From: Cephalopachus bancanus
Taxonomy: Eukaryota; Chordata; Mammalia; Primates; Tarsiidae
Reading direction: 5' to 3'
Length of the DNA stretch: 64,000 bases
Assembly: GCA_027257055.1 (NCBI GenBank)
Contig: JAPVLO010000055.1
Coordinates: 7,711,501 to 7,775,500 of the forward strand
The translations under genes and the position numbers were made by a program. Of this stretch, positions 47,312-58,070 are shown one piece after another (within the stretch, counting starts at the first letter, position 1; each line of letters begins with the position of its first letter). Below the pieces are notes generated by a model, which searched no databases, was not told where the DNA came from, and saw nothing but the letters and a program-made list of their open reading frames with translations.

Positions 47312-47412
47312 TTTCACTCATAAGTGGGCCCTTGATATTTACCATAATACAGTACAAAAGGGATTGCCAGGGGAGGGAAGAAGGGCATATAACATCGATA
47401 AGGGTACACTCA
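47312..47412 (+). mobile_element. L1 3' UTR fragment, same type as L1-A
   Basis: 'TTCACTCATAAGTGGGCCCT', 'ACAGTACAAAAGGGATTGCC' and 'ACATCGATAAGGGTACACTC' align with 46326-46432 in L1-A. It is a short extra copy of the same L1 3' UTR. Confidence 0.75.
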
Positions 47413-49569
47413 CTCCGAATTATTAAGAATAGTGTTGGAATTTGCCTATAGTAGACCCTAGCATAAGTTGTCATAAAAGCAAACGAAAAAGTTGAGGAAA
47501 TGAAGAAAGAATCATTAGAGGAGTTTGGAGAGATGTGACCCCTGCTGAGAAGAGAGCATAATTGAAAGAAGTAAATCATCAGTCAAAACCAAAACAGTTG
47601 CTTCAAGAACGTGGGGGAGCGGGGGGCAGTATCCAAAAACAATAAGAGCAAAGGAAAGGTATTTGACAGAGCAATTCATTCATCATTAGTGCCTGGGAAA
47701 ATACAGACACTACCAGCATGTTGCACATCTCCAAAAAATGATTTGCACAAAATACAGTGTTGTCTCCAGAATCATGCAATGAGGTCATTCTGATGATGAT
47801 GGTGATAGGTATATTGCAAGGAATTCATCATGAAATCATGAGTAATCAATGTGTGGGCTATGGTTTGGAGACATTTGGTATTTTTTTTTTTAAGAGATTA
47901 ACTGGAGGAAAGAGGATGAGAAAATGTCTTTCTGGATAAAGAATAAAAAATGTTTTCAAGTTGTATGGAAAGAAGCCTGGGGAGTCAGACAGTCAATATT
48001 GAAGAGGAGAAAAAAAAATCAAAAAAGCCAAAATATAGTGTAGAATTCTTAGGACAGGTTCTATTATATATATATATATATATATATTATATAAGTTAAA
48101 TAAATTTCTACCTACTTATATCTGGAACACATATTCATAAAAAATATTTCAACTTTTAAAATTTTTCTTTAAAAAATTTTTATCTCTTTTATGATTTCAA
48201 GTTCCCTTCGTTTCAGTGCTTTAAATTCAAGTAATTGGAGACATCATACCATAAGGAATTTACCAAATGTCTACAAAACTATCAGGGAGAAAAACTATAA
48301 GGGCAAAGAGCTGCTCTAAATGAAAATGTTACAACTATATTTGGCTTTTTTTTCTCTAATTAATAATCAGCATTAAAAAACCAAACCACTTAGATGTAAA
48401 GCACAACTCATGTTTTTCCTAAAAGTCAGAAAATGTATACAATACAAAAATATTTGAAAGTCTGCATTTTTAATCAATGTTGTTTGAACACAAATAGAAG
48501 ACATGTATGTGCTTTAACAAGGGGTACTTTATCAGATTTTTTGAGTCTTCTCAATTTGATCATGCCTTTAAATCAGTGACTATAAGACACTAGTGTATTG
48601 TGTCTTTGATCATAGTGTCGGGGTCTAAAAGATCTATGTGGCCTTTACTTTTAGAAAAGGGTAAAAGCTCTTCCTGGGAAAAGGTATCCCTGTAAACCAG
48701 CTGCCTTTCAAGTCAAAACAGAAGGGATCATTTTCAGGCTACCCAGATAACAAGCCTCCATTTTTTCCTTTCTTATGGTGGCAAGGCCAGATAGCACTTG
48801 AGTGATACAAAGAGTTTCTCCTGGAGTATATTACCTTGAAATGAATAAAACTCAATGCATTATTGTAAAGACAGAGATGTTCTGATTTTGGTAGCAGGAG
48901 GGTTTCAAAGTGGAAGAACGAGGACATAATAATGGTAAAATGAGAGGGCTGACCATAGTGAATGAAGAGTCTAGTTGGAAAAACCAGCAAATTATTGTGT
49001 GAGAGAGGGACACATTAGTGAGACAAAAGAAGAATTGCATTGGCTTAGTCATCTCAGATCTCAGGAGTAAATCATTACAATCAACCCTCTCTCAATGTAT
49101 AATGGACCCGACCTGCTTCAAGCTCACAGAAAGCTAGAAAGAACATCTCCAAAACCATTATGGTGGGTCTTTATATCCCCAAAGTTCATTCGCTCAGACC
49201 CACTGAGAAAGTGCAAGAGAATTCCTTGCCACTTCTCTAACGATCTTCGCGCCTCCATTTCCTGCTCTCTTTCACCTCCTTGCCCTGATGGGGACTGATA
49301 CACCCACACATCAATTTTGTTCCCCAAAGACTCTTAAAAAGCAAGTCATACATGTTGCCTAGACCCATCTTCCTCTTGCATTCATACTGACTATCGGATA
49401 TTTCTGGTAATACTCTCAGCTCCATTCCCTGTCTTTCACCCAGAATTTCCAGGTTATTACTTATACCCCTAAGAGTTTTCATAGTAGAAGAAAGGAATAA
49501 GTTAACAATTTATCATAGTTCAAAACAAAATACAAGTATAATCAAATAAAAGTCCTCAGTAAACTGTAT
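47413..49569. other. Unique sequence, no gene seen
   Basis: The only simple feature is the (TA)n run at 48064-48095. Opposite-strand open frames at 49095-49482 are short and match nothing I know. Confidence 0.4.
48064..48095. repeat. (TA)n microsatellite
   Basis: About 15 TA units with a terminal TATTATATAAG. It is self-complementary and could form a hairpin. Confidence 0.9.
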
Positions 49570-49640
49570 AGGATAGTGAATCAAAGTACTGCCTCTGAGA
49601 TAAGAGTACCTGAGTTCAAATTTCTCTGCAATCCAGTAGT
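49570..49640 (+). repeat. MIR SINE fragment
   Basis: 'GATAGTGAATCAAAGTACTG', 'CCTCTGAGATAAGAGTACCT' and 'GAGTTCAAATTTCTCTGCAA' follow the MIR 5' region (box A side to '..GGTTCGAATCCCGGCTCTGCC'). Confidence 0.6.
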
Positions 49641-49664
49641 AGATGCAATTAAAGTGAGAATAAA

Positions 49665-49760
49665 AAACATTCATTCAAAAAGTATATATTGATAGTCTAC
49701 CAGGGTTCATGCATTGTTCTAGGAGCTTGAGGTACGTTACAAAGCTTTAAGCGATAATTT
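49665..49760 (-). repeat. L2/MIR-like fragment, reverse orientation
   Basis: 'TATATTGATAGTCTACCAGG' and 'GCATTGTTCTAGGAGCTTGA' resemble the common 'ATTTATTGAGCACCTACTATG...GCACTGTTCTAGGTGCT' block. It is short. Confidence 0.5.
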
Positions 49761-50283
49761 AGAGAAGTGTTTGCAACATAAATGAGGTGACTTGTACAAA
49801 TTGACTGATATTTTATATTTATATATATGTAAGTGTGTTATATATAATTATGTGTTAGGGTGAAATATTTAGAATACTTTTTAAATTTAATATTCCTTCA
49901 AAATAAAAATAAAATATTCACTATTAAAAGTTGTAGCAAGTTAGACTGACCAAACCATTGGAGGAAAGCTTTCTGATCAAGTAGTTCTGAAACACATATA
50001 AAACAAACTTAAAATTAGGTTCTAACTATAGAAAAGAGGAATTTGGACAGAAGATAAAAAATAGATCTTTAAGATAACTAATCTAATATTACCAAGAATA
50101 TTCTAATCTGATTCTATATGCAGATCGGTACCTGTCCTTCTTTCATGGAATCTTGGGGTCCTGGACCAGTCTCTTTAGGCCTTGAGTACTAACATACACT
50201 CTTAAGACATTATACAAAATGAGACACTTACACAGGCTAGACCCATCTAGCATCTTGATTCAAGTAAGTGGCATTCCATTAGC

Positions 50284-50335
50284 CTCTCTCTCTCTCGCTA
50301 TATGTGTGTGTGTGTGTATGTGTATATGTGTGTGA

Positions 50336-50390
<55 letters not shown>

Positions 50391-50402
50391 GAGAGAGAGA
50401 GA
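50284..50402. repeat. Compound (CT)n(TG)n(GA)n microsatellite
   Basis: A CT run (50284-50296), interrupted TG, then about 25 uninterrupted TG units (50338-50387) and a GA run. About 120 bp in all, likely to be length-variable. Confidence 0.95.
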
Positions 50403-52979
50403 AATGTTTATCTGGTTAGAAACAGACACCAGGATTAAGGTAAAAATGTGTATGTCTCACTAGGTCACACTTTGTAGATCATAGTAGACACATTTTTTTT
50501 TCCTATAATTTTAGAGATATGAGCCATACAAGTTTGCAGAATTTCAGATAAGGCCAGAGACCCCAGGAGCTCTGGATGACATTAAATTTAGTCATCTAAT
50601 AAAACACTTTCTATAGTTGTCATGACAACATCTTCCCTCTTTCCATTTGCAGTATGCTTCTTTCTTCTAGATGGAAGGGTTTATTTGGTGTCTTTTGGGA
50701 GGCTATAATTTTTTTATTGAAATATATAGTGGAAAAGGCATTGAATTGGAATTCACCAAGCCTTCTTTGAGATTACTATATATGAATTCGTGTTAAAATA
50801 ATATACAGCTCCTTCTTAATTTCCTCCTCTCATGAAAGCAAAATTTGGTATACCTCTTATGGAGGTTTTATTTTATTTTATTTTTGTTTAACAGTATTTT
50901 AAATGACCTAACTTAAAGCCTCAGAGATTTAAAATTGTCATCCTTGTTTTTAGTCCCTTCAGGACCAGGTATCCTCATTCTGGTTAATTTAAGTCTCTAT
51001 AGTTTTATGAAGGATGAGTTTTTATGAAGGGGGGCAAAGAGGTTCCTAATTAATTTATCTGTAACTGGTCATCTGCTTTTACTCTTTACATTCCCACTAA
51101 GGACTGGATTTCTGTTCCTGACAGAGATCTTCTTACAGACAAACCTAGTTGGTGCTGAAATATTCTGCATGCCTGCCATGGGACTCTGGGATGTCCTAGT
51201 CTATTTCCATGCCTGAATGTTTACTTATCTGTCCATGTTTTGCACTCTTGCAAATTGCTCATCTAAGAAAAGCAAATTTTATTCAAAAGCAAACAGTAAT
51301 CTAGGAGAATTTTTGCCCTGATTTCTTTTAAATTATTGGAATGTATACTAACAGAAAAATAGTAAAATGATAAAGAAATTAATAACACAAAAACAAAACA
51401 AAGTATTTCCATGTAACAAAAAAAGATCTTGCAGTCTTTAACTCTAGTTATTAAATGACTATTCTTCTACATAAAATAACAACTAAAATCGAACATAAAA
51501 GGACTCAAACATATGAAAAATAATTTCACAAGAGGTGAAAAATGTGCTTGCAAAGTTTTAAAAATGGTGAGAAAGAAAAATCAAACCATCTAGACGAAGG
51601 CCACATTGGATGCAGTAAGATGATACATTGCTGAAAGCCTGAAGAAACATATTAAACAGTCTTGAGAAAAATGAGCAATATATATTTTTTAATTATTAAA
51701 AAGAGTTTGCATGATGATTGTAGGAGATAAGAAACCCCATATACAAATAATAAATGTCTCTCAAGTAGAACTAAATGAATTTAATATCCCCAAATAAAAC
51801 ATGTCTAAGTTGTTTTTTTTTAACTTTCTGAAATATACAAGACTTGCACTTAGAAACTAAAAAATGCCACTGTGTCCCACGAAAAATTGATTTGCAATAC
51901 TCAGCAACAATGCCTAATAAAGATTTTGGAGTTCAGAATTAGAAGCTATTTTAGACGTGAAGTCAAAATACTGAGTCTTTTAGAAAGAGAAAATCTGACT
52001 TCAAAGTTACCCATAACAATGTTGAGTGCTAGAGGAAACTTATAAAATATCCCAAAAGAAAATGATGTGTGTATGCATGTGTCTGTGAGACACAAAATGT
52101 AATATTCAGCTATATGTAAACTTAAAGCAACTTAAAAAAAAAAATTATCTCATTTTTTTCCTTAAGTATCCAGGTTCACAGCATTATATTGAGAAATAAA
52201 GAAAGCAGACATACTGGTCTCATTGAATACTTTAAAAGAAATGCATGTAAAGTTTCACCCTTATATATGATATTAGCTGTAAGATTTGTATCTATCTATC
52301 TATATACATACATGCAATATATTCAGTTATATATATTTATTTTATATATGTGTATTTTAATAGATTTTTATTTTCATGTATTTACATACTTAATATTCTA
52401 TATGTACTTTACATACATATTTATACACATATATTCTTATTCTAGTCTTTTGAGCTTTTAACATCCACATATTAAAGCTTAACTTTTAATTATATTTGAA
52501 TCAAATTTGAAATCCCATATATTAATTTATGTATATTTATATGTCTTTTAGTCTACATTTATTTTTATATATACATTTATATATATTTTTCTCATGCTAG
52601 TTTTTTGAGTTTTTTAAAATCATATATAAAGGTTGAACTTTATTAAATGTTTTCTTTTTCCTCTCTTGACATCTTTGTGGGATTTTCATCACTTATTCTA
52701 CTAATCTATTATGTTGATAGCATTTTCTGAGGCAAAAAGGTCTTATTTTAAAGATAAATTGTATTGGGTCATTTCTCATTTTATACATAGTTTTATTCAT
52801 GTAGCTAGCTTTTTTCAAAAAAATCCTTCTATGCATATTTAGCTTTAAATATCTATTAGGACTATTTTTAAATGTTCATACTTAGTTTTCTTTTGAACCA
52901 TATTCAGGTTTGAAATATATTTTTAAAATCTACTTACACTCAAACTTCCAGTGTCTCTAAAAAGTTTTGATAGAAAATA
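50403..52979. other. AT-rich unique sequence, no gene seen
   Basis: No family is recognised. Bases 52290-52600 are very AT-rich with loose ATCT, TATA and ACAT repeats; the 90-codon open frame there (52189-52461, +) is Y/I/F-rich and repeat-derived. Confidence 0.4.
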
Positions 52980-53891
52980 GAGGCATACTTGGGAAATATT
53001 GCAGGTTTGAATTCAGACCATATCAATAAAACAAATATTGCAATGAAGCAAGTCACAAATTCTTCCCTGTGCATAGTTACATTTATCCTATACTATAATC
53101 TACTAAGTGTACAATAGCATTTTGTCTAAAAAAATTTATATTTTAATTAAAACATACTTTATTGCTCAAAAATGCCAACAATCATATGAGCCTTCCGAGA
53201 AATGTAACATTTTTGCTAGCTGAGGGTTTTACCTTGGTTTTGATGACTGCTAACTGATTAGGGTGGTAGTTGCTGAAAGGTGACGTGACTGGCAATTTTG
53301 AAAATAAGACAATGAAGCTTGCCACACTGATTGTTTCTTGCTTTCAAAAAAAATTTCTTTTTGTTGATAGCATTTTACCCACAGTAGAACTTCTTTCAAA
53401 ATTGGAGTCAATCCACAAACCCTGCTCCAGCTTCTCAAATAAGCTTATTTAATATTCTAACTTCCTTTGTTGTCATTTCAAGAATGACAACATTGCCAGG
53501 TAGTAAATTTCATTTCAATAAACTTCTTTCTTTGCTCATCTACAAGAAGCAACTCCTTAACATATCGAAATTTTACGTGAGATTACAGTAATTCGGTCAT
53601 AACTTTAGGCTCCACTTCTAATTCTAGTTCTCTTATTATTTCAATCACATCTTCAGGCACTTGCACCACTGAAGACTTGGACCTCTCAAAGTCATCCATG
53701 AGGGTTGAAATTAACTTCCTCCAAACTTCTGTAAAAACTCTTACTTTGATTTTTACCTCTTTCCATGAATCATGACTGTTCTCAATGGCATCTAGAATAG
53801 TGGATCCTTTCCAGAAGGTTTTCATTTTACTTTGCCCAGATACATTAAATAAATCACTCTCTATGACAGCGATAGCTTACAAAATGTATTT
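52980..53891 (+). mobile_element. Tigger1 DNA transposon, left part (split by an L1)
   Basis: It begins 'AGGCATACTTGGGAAATAT' beside a TA (52978-52979), matching the Tigger1 terminal repeat. It then follows the consensus: 'CTATACTATAATCTACTAAG', 'GAGGGTTTTACCTTGGTTTT', 'GATAGCATTTTACCCACAGT', 'AGTAGAACTTCTTTCAAAAT', 'GGCTCCACTTCTAATTCTAG', 'CTTTCCAGAAGGTTTTCATT'. It is interrupted by L1 sequence at about 53890 and resumes at 54693. The transposase frame lies on the minus strand. Confidence 0.93.
53583..53825 (-). pseudogene. Tigger1 transposase fragment
   Basis: An 80-residue open piece of the Tigger1 (pogo-type, DDE) transposase C-terminal region, with [29 protein letters not shown] and [12 protein letters not shown]. 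It has no complete catalytic core. A second piece of the same protein is read on the minus strand at about 54693-54884, beyond the L1 insertion. It is not a functional gene. Confidence 0.85.
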
Positions 53892-54627
53892 ATTTTGTAT
53901 TAAATTCAGAGGGTACATGTGCAAGTTTGTTAAAAGAGTATATGCGTGACGATGAGGTTTGGGTTTCTATTGAACTTGTCATCCAAATTGTGAACATGAT
54001 ATCCAATTAGGTAGTTTGTCAACCCTTCCCCCTACCCTTTAGGGGGAAGGATTTTCTCATCTTTATGTCTGTGTGTACCAAGTGTTTAGCTCTCACTTAT
54101 AAGTAAAACCATGCATTAATTCTGTTAGAAATGGCCTCCAGTTGCATCCACATTGCTGCAAAAGACATGGTTTCATTTTTTCTTTTGACTATATAATATT
54201 CCATGGTGTATATATACCACATTTTCGCTATCCCATCAATCATTGATGGACATCTGGGTTGATTTCATGTCTTTGCTATTGTGAATAGTGCAGGTATCTT
54301 TTAGACAGAACTATTTAAGTTCCTTTGGGTATATTTATTCTGTAATGGGATTGCTGGGTTGAATAGTAAGTCAATTTTTAGCTCTTTGAGAATTCTCCAA
54401 ACTTCTTTCAGGGACTGAATTAGTTTGCGTTCCTATCAACTGTGTAGAAGCGGTTCCTTTTTCTGCAATCTCACCTACATCTGTTGTTTTTCAATTTTTT
54501 CATAATAACCATTCTGATTACTCTGAGATAGTATCTCATTGTGGTTTGATTTGCATTTCTCTAATGATTAGTGAAGTTGAGAATTTTTTCATATGTTTGT
54601 TGGCCACTTGTATGTCTTCTTTCAAGA
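53880..54627 (-). mobile_element. L1 (L1PB/L1MA-like) 3' end, reverse orientation, inserted in Tigger1
   Basis: Plus strand: 'TTCAGAGGGTACATGTGCAA' (3' UTR), 'TAATATTCCATGGTGTATAT' (about 54187), 'GGGTATATTTATTCTGTAAT', 'AGTATCTCATTGTGGTTTGA' and 'TTTTTCATATGTTTGTTGGC', then 'CTTGTATGTCTTCTTTCAAG'. This is an L1 3' end read backwards, about 750 bp. The 5' side abruptly switches orientation at about 54628. Confidence 0.9.
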
Positions 54628-54684
54628 AACAAATTAACAGAAAAAGAACCAGTAACAACATTAAAAAGTGGGAAAAGGACATGA
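54628..54684 (+). mobile_element. Inverted 5' piece of the same L1 insertion
   Basis: 'ACAACATTAAAAAGTGGGAA' and 'AAGGACATGAGA' are L1 ORF2-end sequence in plus orientation. They correspond to the segment lying just upstream of the 5' end of the minus-strand piece. This is the 5'-inversion pattern of twin-primed L1 insertions. Confidence 0.8.
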
Positions 54685-54692
54685 GATATATG

Positions 54693-55040
54693 TCTTAAAT
54701 AATAAGACTCAAAAGTTAAAATTAGTCCTTGAATGGATGTTTTGATAGTAGGCATGAAAACAACACTAATCTCCTCTATCAGAGCTCTTGAATAACTGGT
54801 TACATTGTTAATGAGCGGTAACATTTTGAAAGAAATATTTGTTTTCTGAGTAGTTGTTCTCAACAGTGGGCCTAAAATATTCAATAAAGCATGCTGTAAA
54901 CAGATGTGCTCTCATCCAGGCTTTGTTTTTTCATTTATAGAGCACAGACAGAGTAGATTTAACATAATGTTAAGGGCCCTAAAAGTTTTGGAATGGCATA
55001 TGAGCATTGGCTTCAAGTCAGTCACCACTAACATGAAACA
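54693..55040 (+). mobile_element. Tigger1 DNA transposon, right part, 3' truncated
   Basis: It resumes with 'TTAAATAATAAGACTCAAAA' where the left part left off ('ACAAAATGTATTT' at 53880). It continues through 'GGCATGAAAACAACACTAAT', 'ATCAGAGCTCTTGAATAACT', 'AAACAGATGTGCTCTCATCC' and 'GAGCATTGGCTTCAAGTCAG'. The match fades near 55040, so the other terminal repeat is absent. Confidence 0.92.
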
Positions 55041-55168
55041 AGCTTTTTTTGTCTCATTTCAATGTTTGTTGAGAATGGATTGACCATGGGTGTCTGTATC
55101 TATTTCTGAGTTCTTATTTCTTCTAAACTGATCTACATTTCTGACCCTAAGCTCGTGTCATGCTTTCT

Positions 55169-55480
55169 AAATTACTATCTTTTTTTTTTTTTTGAGTCTC
55201 ACTCTGTCACCCAGGTTGGAGTGCAGTGACACGCTCATGGCCACTGCAGACTCAGCCTGCTGGGCTCAGTCATTCTTCTGCCTCAGCCTTCCAAGTAGCT
55301 GGAACTACAGTCACGTGCCACCACACCCAGCTAATTTTTCTGATTTATTGTAGAGATGAGGTCTCGCCAAGTTACCCAGGCTGGTCTCAAACCTATGGGC
55401 TCAGGTAATCCTCTTACCCCAGCCTCCCAAAGTGCTGGGATTATAGGCGTGAGCCACTGTACCCAGCCTTACATTACTGT
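55169..55480 (-). mobile_element. Alu SINE (AluJ-like), reverse orientation, with flanking duplication
   Basis: Poly(T) at 55180-55193, then 'GAGTCTCACTCTGTCACCCA' and the rest of a dimeric Alu to 'TGTACCCAGCC' at 55468. Flanks AAATTACTAT (55169-55178) and ACATTACTGT (55471-55480) form a 10-bp duplication with two mismatches. It shares GATGAGGTCTC and CCAAGTT with the other Alus. Confidence 0.93.
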
Positions 55481-56350
55481 ATTTTTGACAGCAGAAAATA
55501 TAAGTCTTTCAAATTAGTTTCACCACTCAAAACTTTTTTGACAATTACAGATAATTTGTAGTACCATATAGATTTTAAAACGTGTCAATTGCTGTGAAAA
55601 AGACTATGGAATTTTAATTTAGATTGTATTGAATCTTCATGTCAGTTTTGGGATAACTGACATCTTAACAGTATTGAGTCTTTCAATATAGGGCCTCAAT
55701 ATATTAATCTATTTAAGTCTTATTTAATTTTTTAATGCTATTTATTTTGTCTGTTTGTTTTATGATTTTTATGCGCATTTTGTAAAATTATCCCTCAATA
55801 TTTCATGTATTTGATTACTATTCATGGTTACTAATCATGTATTTGATTACTATTATATTTTATTTTGCAACTGTTTATTATAAGCTTGTAGACATATAAA
55901 GGATTGTTTTTCTGTTTGTACTTCTCATCCTGCTAAAATTGAATGATTGTTCTAGATATTATCCTTTTTAGACTTATAAGATGTTGCAAACTTAACAATG
56001 ACATCAAATAAACATAGTTTTTACTTTCTTGTTTTCAATTCTTCTGTGCTGTTTCTTCCTTATTGTGTTTATTGGGGCCTACAATCTTATCACAAATGGA
56101 TGTTAAATTTTGTCAAATGTTTCGATGTCTATGGATATGGCCTGGTATTTTTTCTTTTTTTAATGTGATAAAAAATTGATATTTGAACATTAAATCTACA
56201 TTATATGTCTAGAGTAAACCCCAATCAGTTATATATAATGTATACATTTTAATATTATTTGCATATTCATTATATATACATTTTCAACATTTATTAGATA
56301 GATACAATTATCTTCTTTTTTATTAAAACCATGTGAAATATTTTTATTTT
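55481..56350 (-). mobile_element. L1M (old L1) ORF2 fragment, reverse orientation
   Basis: The reverse complement of the ORF2 reverse-transcriptase C-terminal region. Plus strand: 'TGGGATAACTGACATCTTAA', 'CAGTATTGAGTCTTTCAATA', a degraded 'TTATTTAATTTTTTAATG' and 'AAATTATCCCTCAATATTTC', later 'CAAATGTTTCGATGTCTATG'. A short sequence (ATGTATTTGATTACTAT) occurs twice at 55805-55852. Boundaries are approximate. Confidence 0.75.
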
Positions 56351-56405
56351 TCCAAAGGTTATCTCTGATTTACTAAGGGCATAATAATTTCCTGCTCTGA
56401 ATTAC

Positions 56406-56450
56406 TTATCTATCTGTCTATCTGTCTATCTATCTAGCTATCTATCTATC
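56406..56450. repeat. (ATCT)n microsatellite with GTCT variants
   Basis: About eleven tetranucleotide units, TATC mixed with TGTC and TAGC. Confidence 0.9.
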
Positions 56451-57814
56451 CCAACTAGAAAAATGTCAGCCATCTCATAATGTTGTACATTTGCCCTCCT
56501 CCCGTCATTTTGATTTGAAAAAGTCCTACATTTTTCTCTAATTCTAGACTATACTGATCAATACTTTTAAATTCATTTTCTCCTCTCCATTAATGTCTTT
56601 GTTATATTTTGGAAGTATCCCTTAGATAGACTTTTTTTAACATTTCTGATCTTTGTCCTTTTAACTTTTAGTTTTTATTTTTATTTTTTGTTATTTTTAA
56701 CTCTTTTCTGTACTCTATGCCCTTAGAAAATATTTTACAACTCATTGATTTGTTCTTTGACTCTATCATTTTTCAATAAACTCTTCTATTAATACCTTTA
56801 TTTTGACTGCTATATTATGTATACTGCCTCCTTTTTTTTTTTTACATTAGAGTTACTTAAACTCAAAGGATAAATAATGAAACAGCTAAAAAAGTAAATA
56901 TTAGTGGGGAAAAAAAGAACTAATTGAAAGCCCTACTCCAGATATAGTATAATTATAAAACCAGAGAGATTAGTAATTTGTAGTACACTATTTTAAGTGA
57001 GAACATTGTATATTTGAAGCAGGAATAAGAGGTTATAACATAATAAAAAGGAGACAATATATATATATATAAATTTTTTTTAAAAAAGACATTAATGCTT
57101 ATATTAATGTTTGCCTGAGAGTTTTAGATCTCTGGCTGGACACACGACTGGAGGGAATGACGTGTTGGATCCTAGCACGTGTCCTTTCTAATCCATGCAT
57201 GACAAGTGCAGATGACTGCCCAATGTAGGAACTTCTGGAATTAAAACCTGCTCCTTAGATTGAGAGCTACTCTTTAGAGCTGTTTCTCTTATTTGTAGTC
57301 AGCAGTCACTTGAGGGCTGAAGACTGTTGGAGTTGAGGAACAAACGCTCAGATGATGGCAAATCTACTCACACCAACTGTGAAACGACTTTTCTTTCTCT
57401 TTCTTTTTTTTTCTTTTTCACCAGCCTTGTAATAGCAACTGGGAGGACTTTGTCAGTGGTTTTCCAGGTAAGATGAAAAGAGAAAGAGACCCAGTCAAGA
57501 ATGGCTTCTCACTGTCTCCTCACTGGGATACTCAGTCCTCTCAATCTCCCCTTACACAGCGCATGAAAATCACAGCATTTCTTTTAGTCCCCAGGATTTT
57601 TAATGGCTTTTATTTTGTTTGTCTTATTTAATTTATTAATGTTTTTCCTTCTATGGAATCACCAGGACTGGATTAGGATGAAGTGGGTAACTCTTCCTAT
57701 TTAACTTTTTTGAAATGCACATGCACAATTATTTTCCAGTACTATCTTCATTGTTAAGTTGATACTCACTTTAGATGTGACATTTTACTAGGATCAATTC
57801 TGATCTTCTTAGGC
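56451..57814. other. AT-rich unique sequence, no gene seen
   Basis: A T14 run near 56832 and a (TA)n run at 57059-57071 are the only simple features. No named repeat or exon is recognised. Confidence 0.4.
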
Positions 57815-57845
57815 TTTTTTGTTTGTTTGTTTGTTTGTTTTTGTT
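57815..57845. repeat. (GTTT)n microsatellite
   Basis: Six GTTT-type units within a T-rich stretch. Confidence 0.85.
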
Positions 57846-57914
57846 CTTCTTGTTTAGTTCTTTCTTTCTTCCTAAATTGCATGTAAAACTATTTAGTCTC
57901 CACTGAGTGTCTGA

Positions 57915-58070
57915 TGTCGAATCTGGATTCAAGATCTGCCCCTGTCATTGCACAACTGTGTGACCCAAGTGGAAATGATGACCATGTGAGAGTTTCTGTG
58001 GGTCTCAGGTCTTCCATTTAGAACATGGGATTAATAATATCTATCTGATTAAATTGCTTTGATAAAAACA
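57915..58070 (+). repeat. MIR SINE
   Basis: 'GAATCTGGATTCAAGATCTG', 'CACAACTGTGTGACCCAAGT', 'TTAGAACATGGGATTAATAA' and 'TATCTATCTGATTAAATTGC' follow the MIR order. Confidence 0.7.

Noticed and set aside
49095..49482. Overlapping short frames on both strands in slightly GC-richer sequence
   Set aside because: They overlap in opposite directions and show no recognisable family, splice pattern or conservation clue.
55041..55168. Continuation of Tigger1 to its right terminal repeat
   Set aside because: The consensus match fades after about 55040 and no terminal GGCATACCT-like inverted copy is visible.
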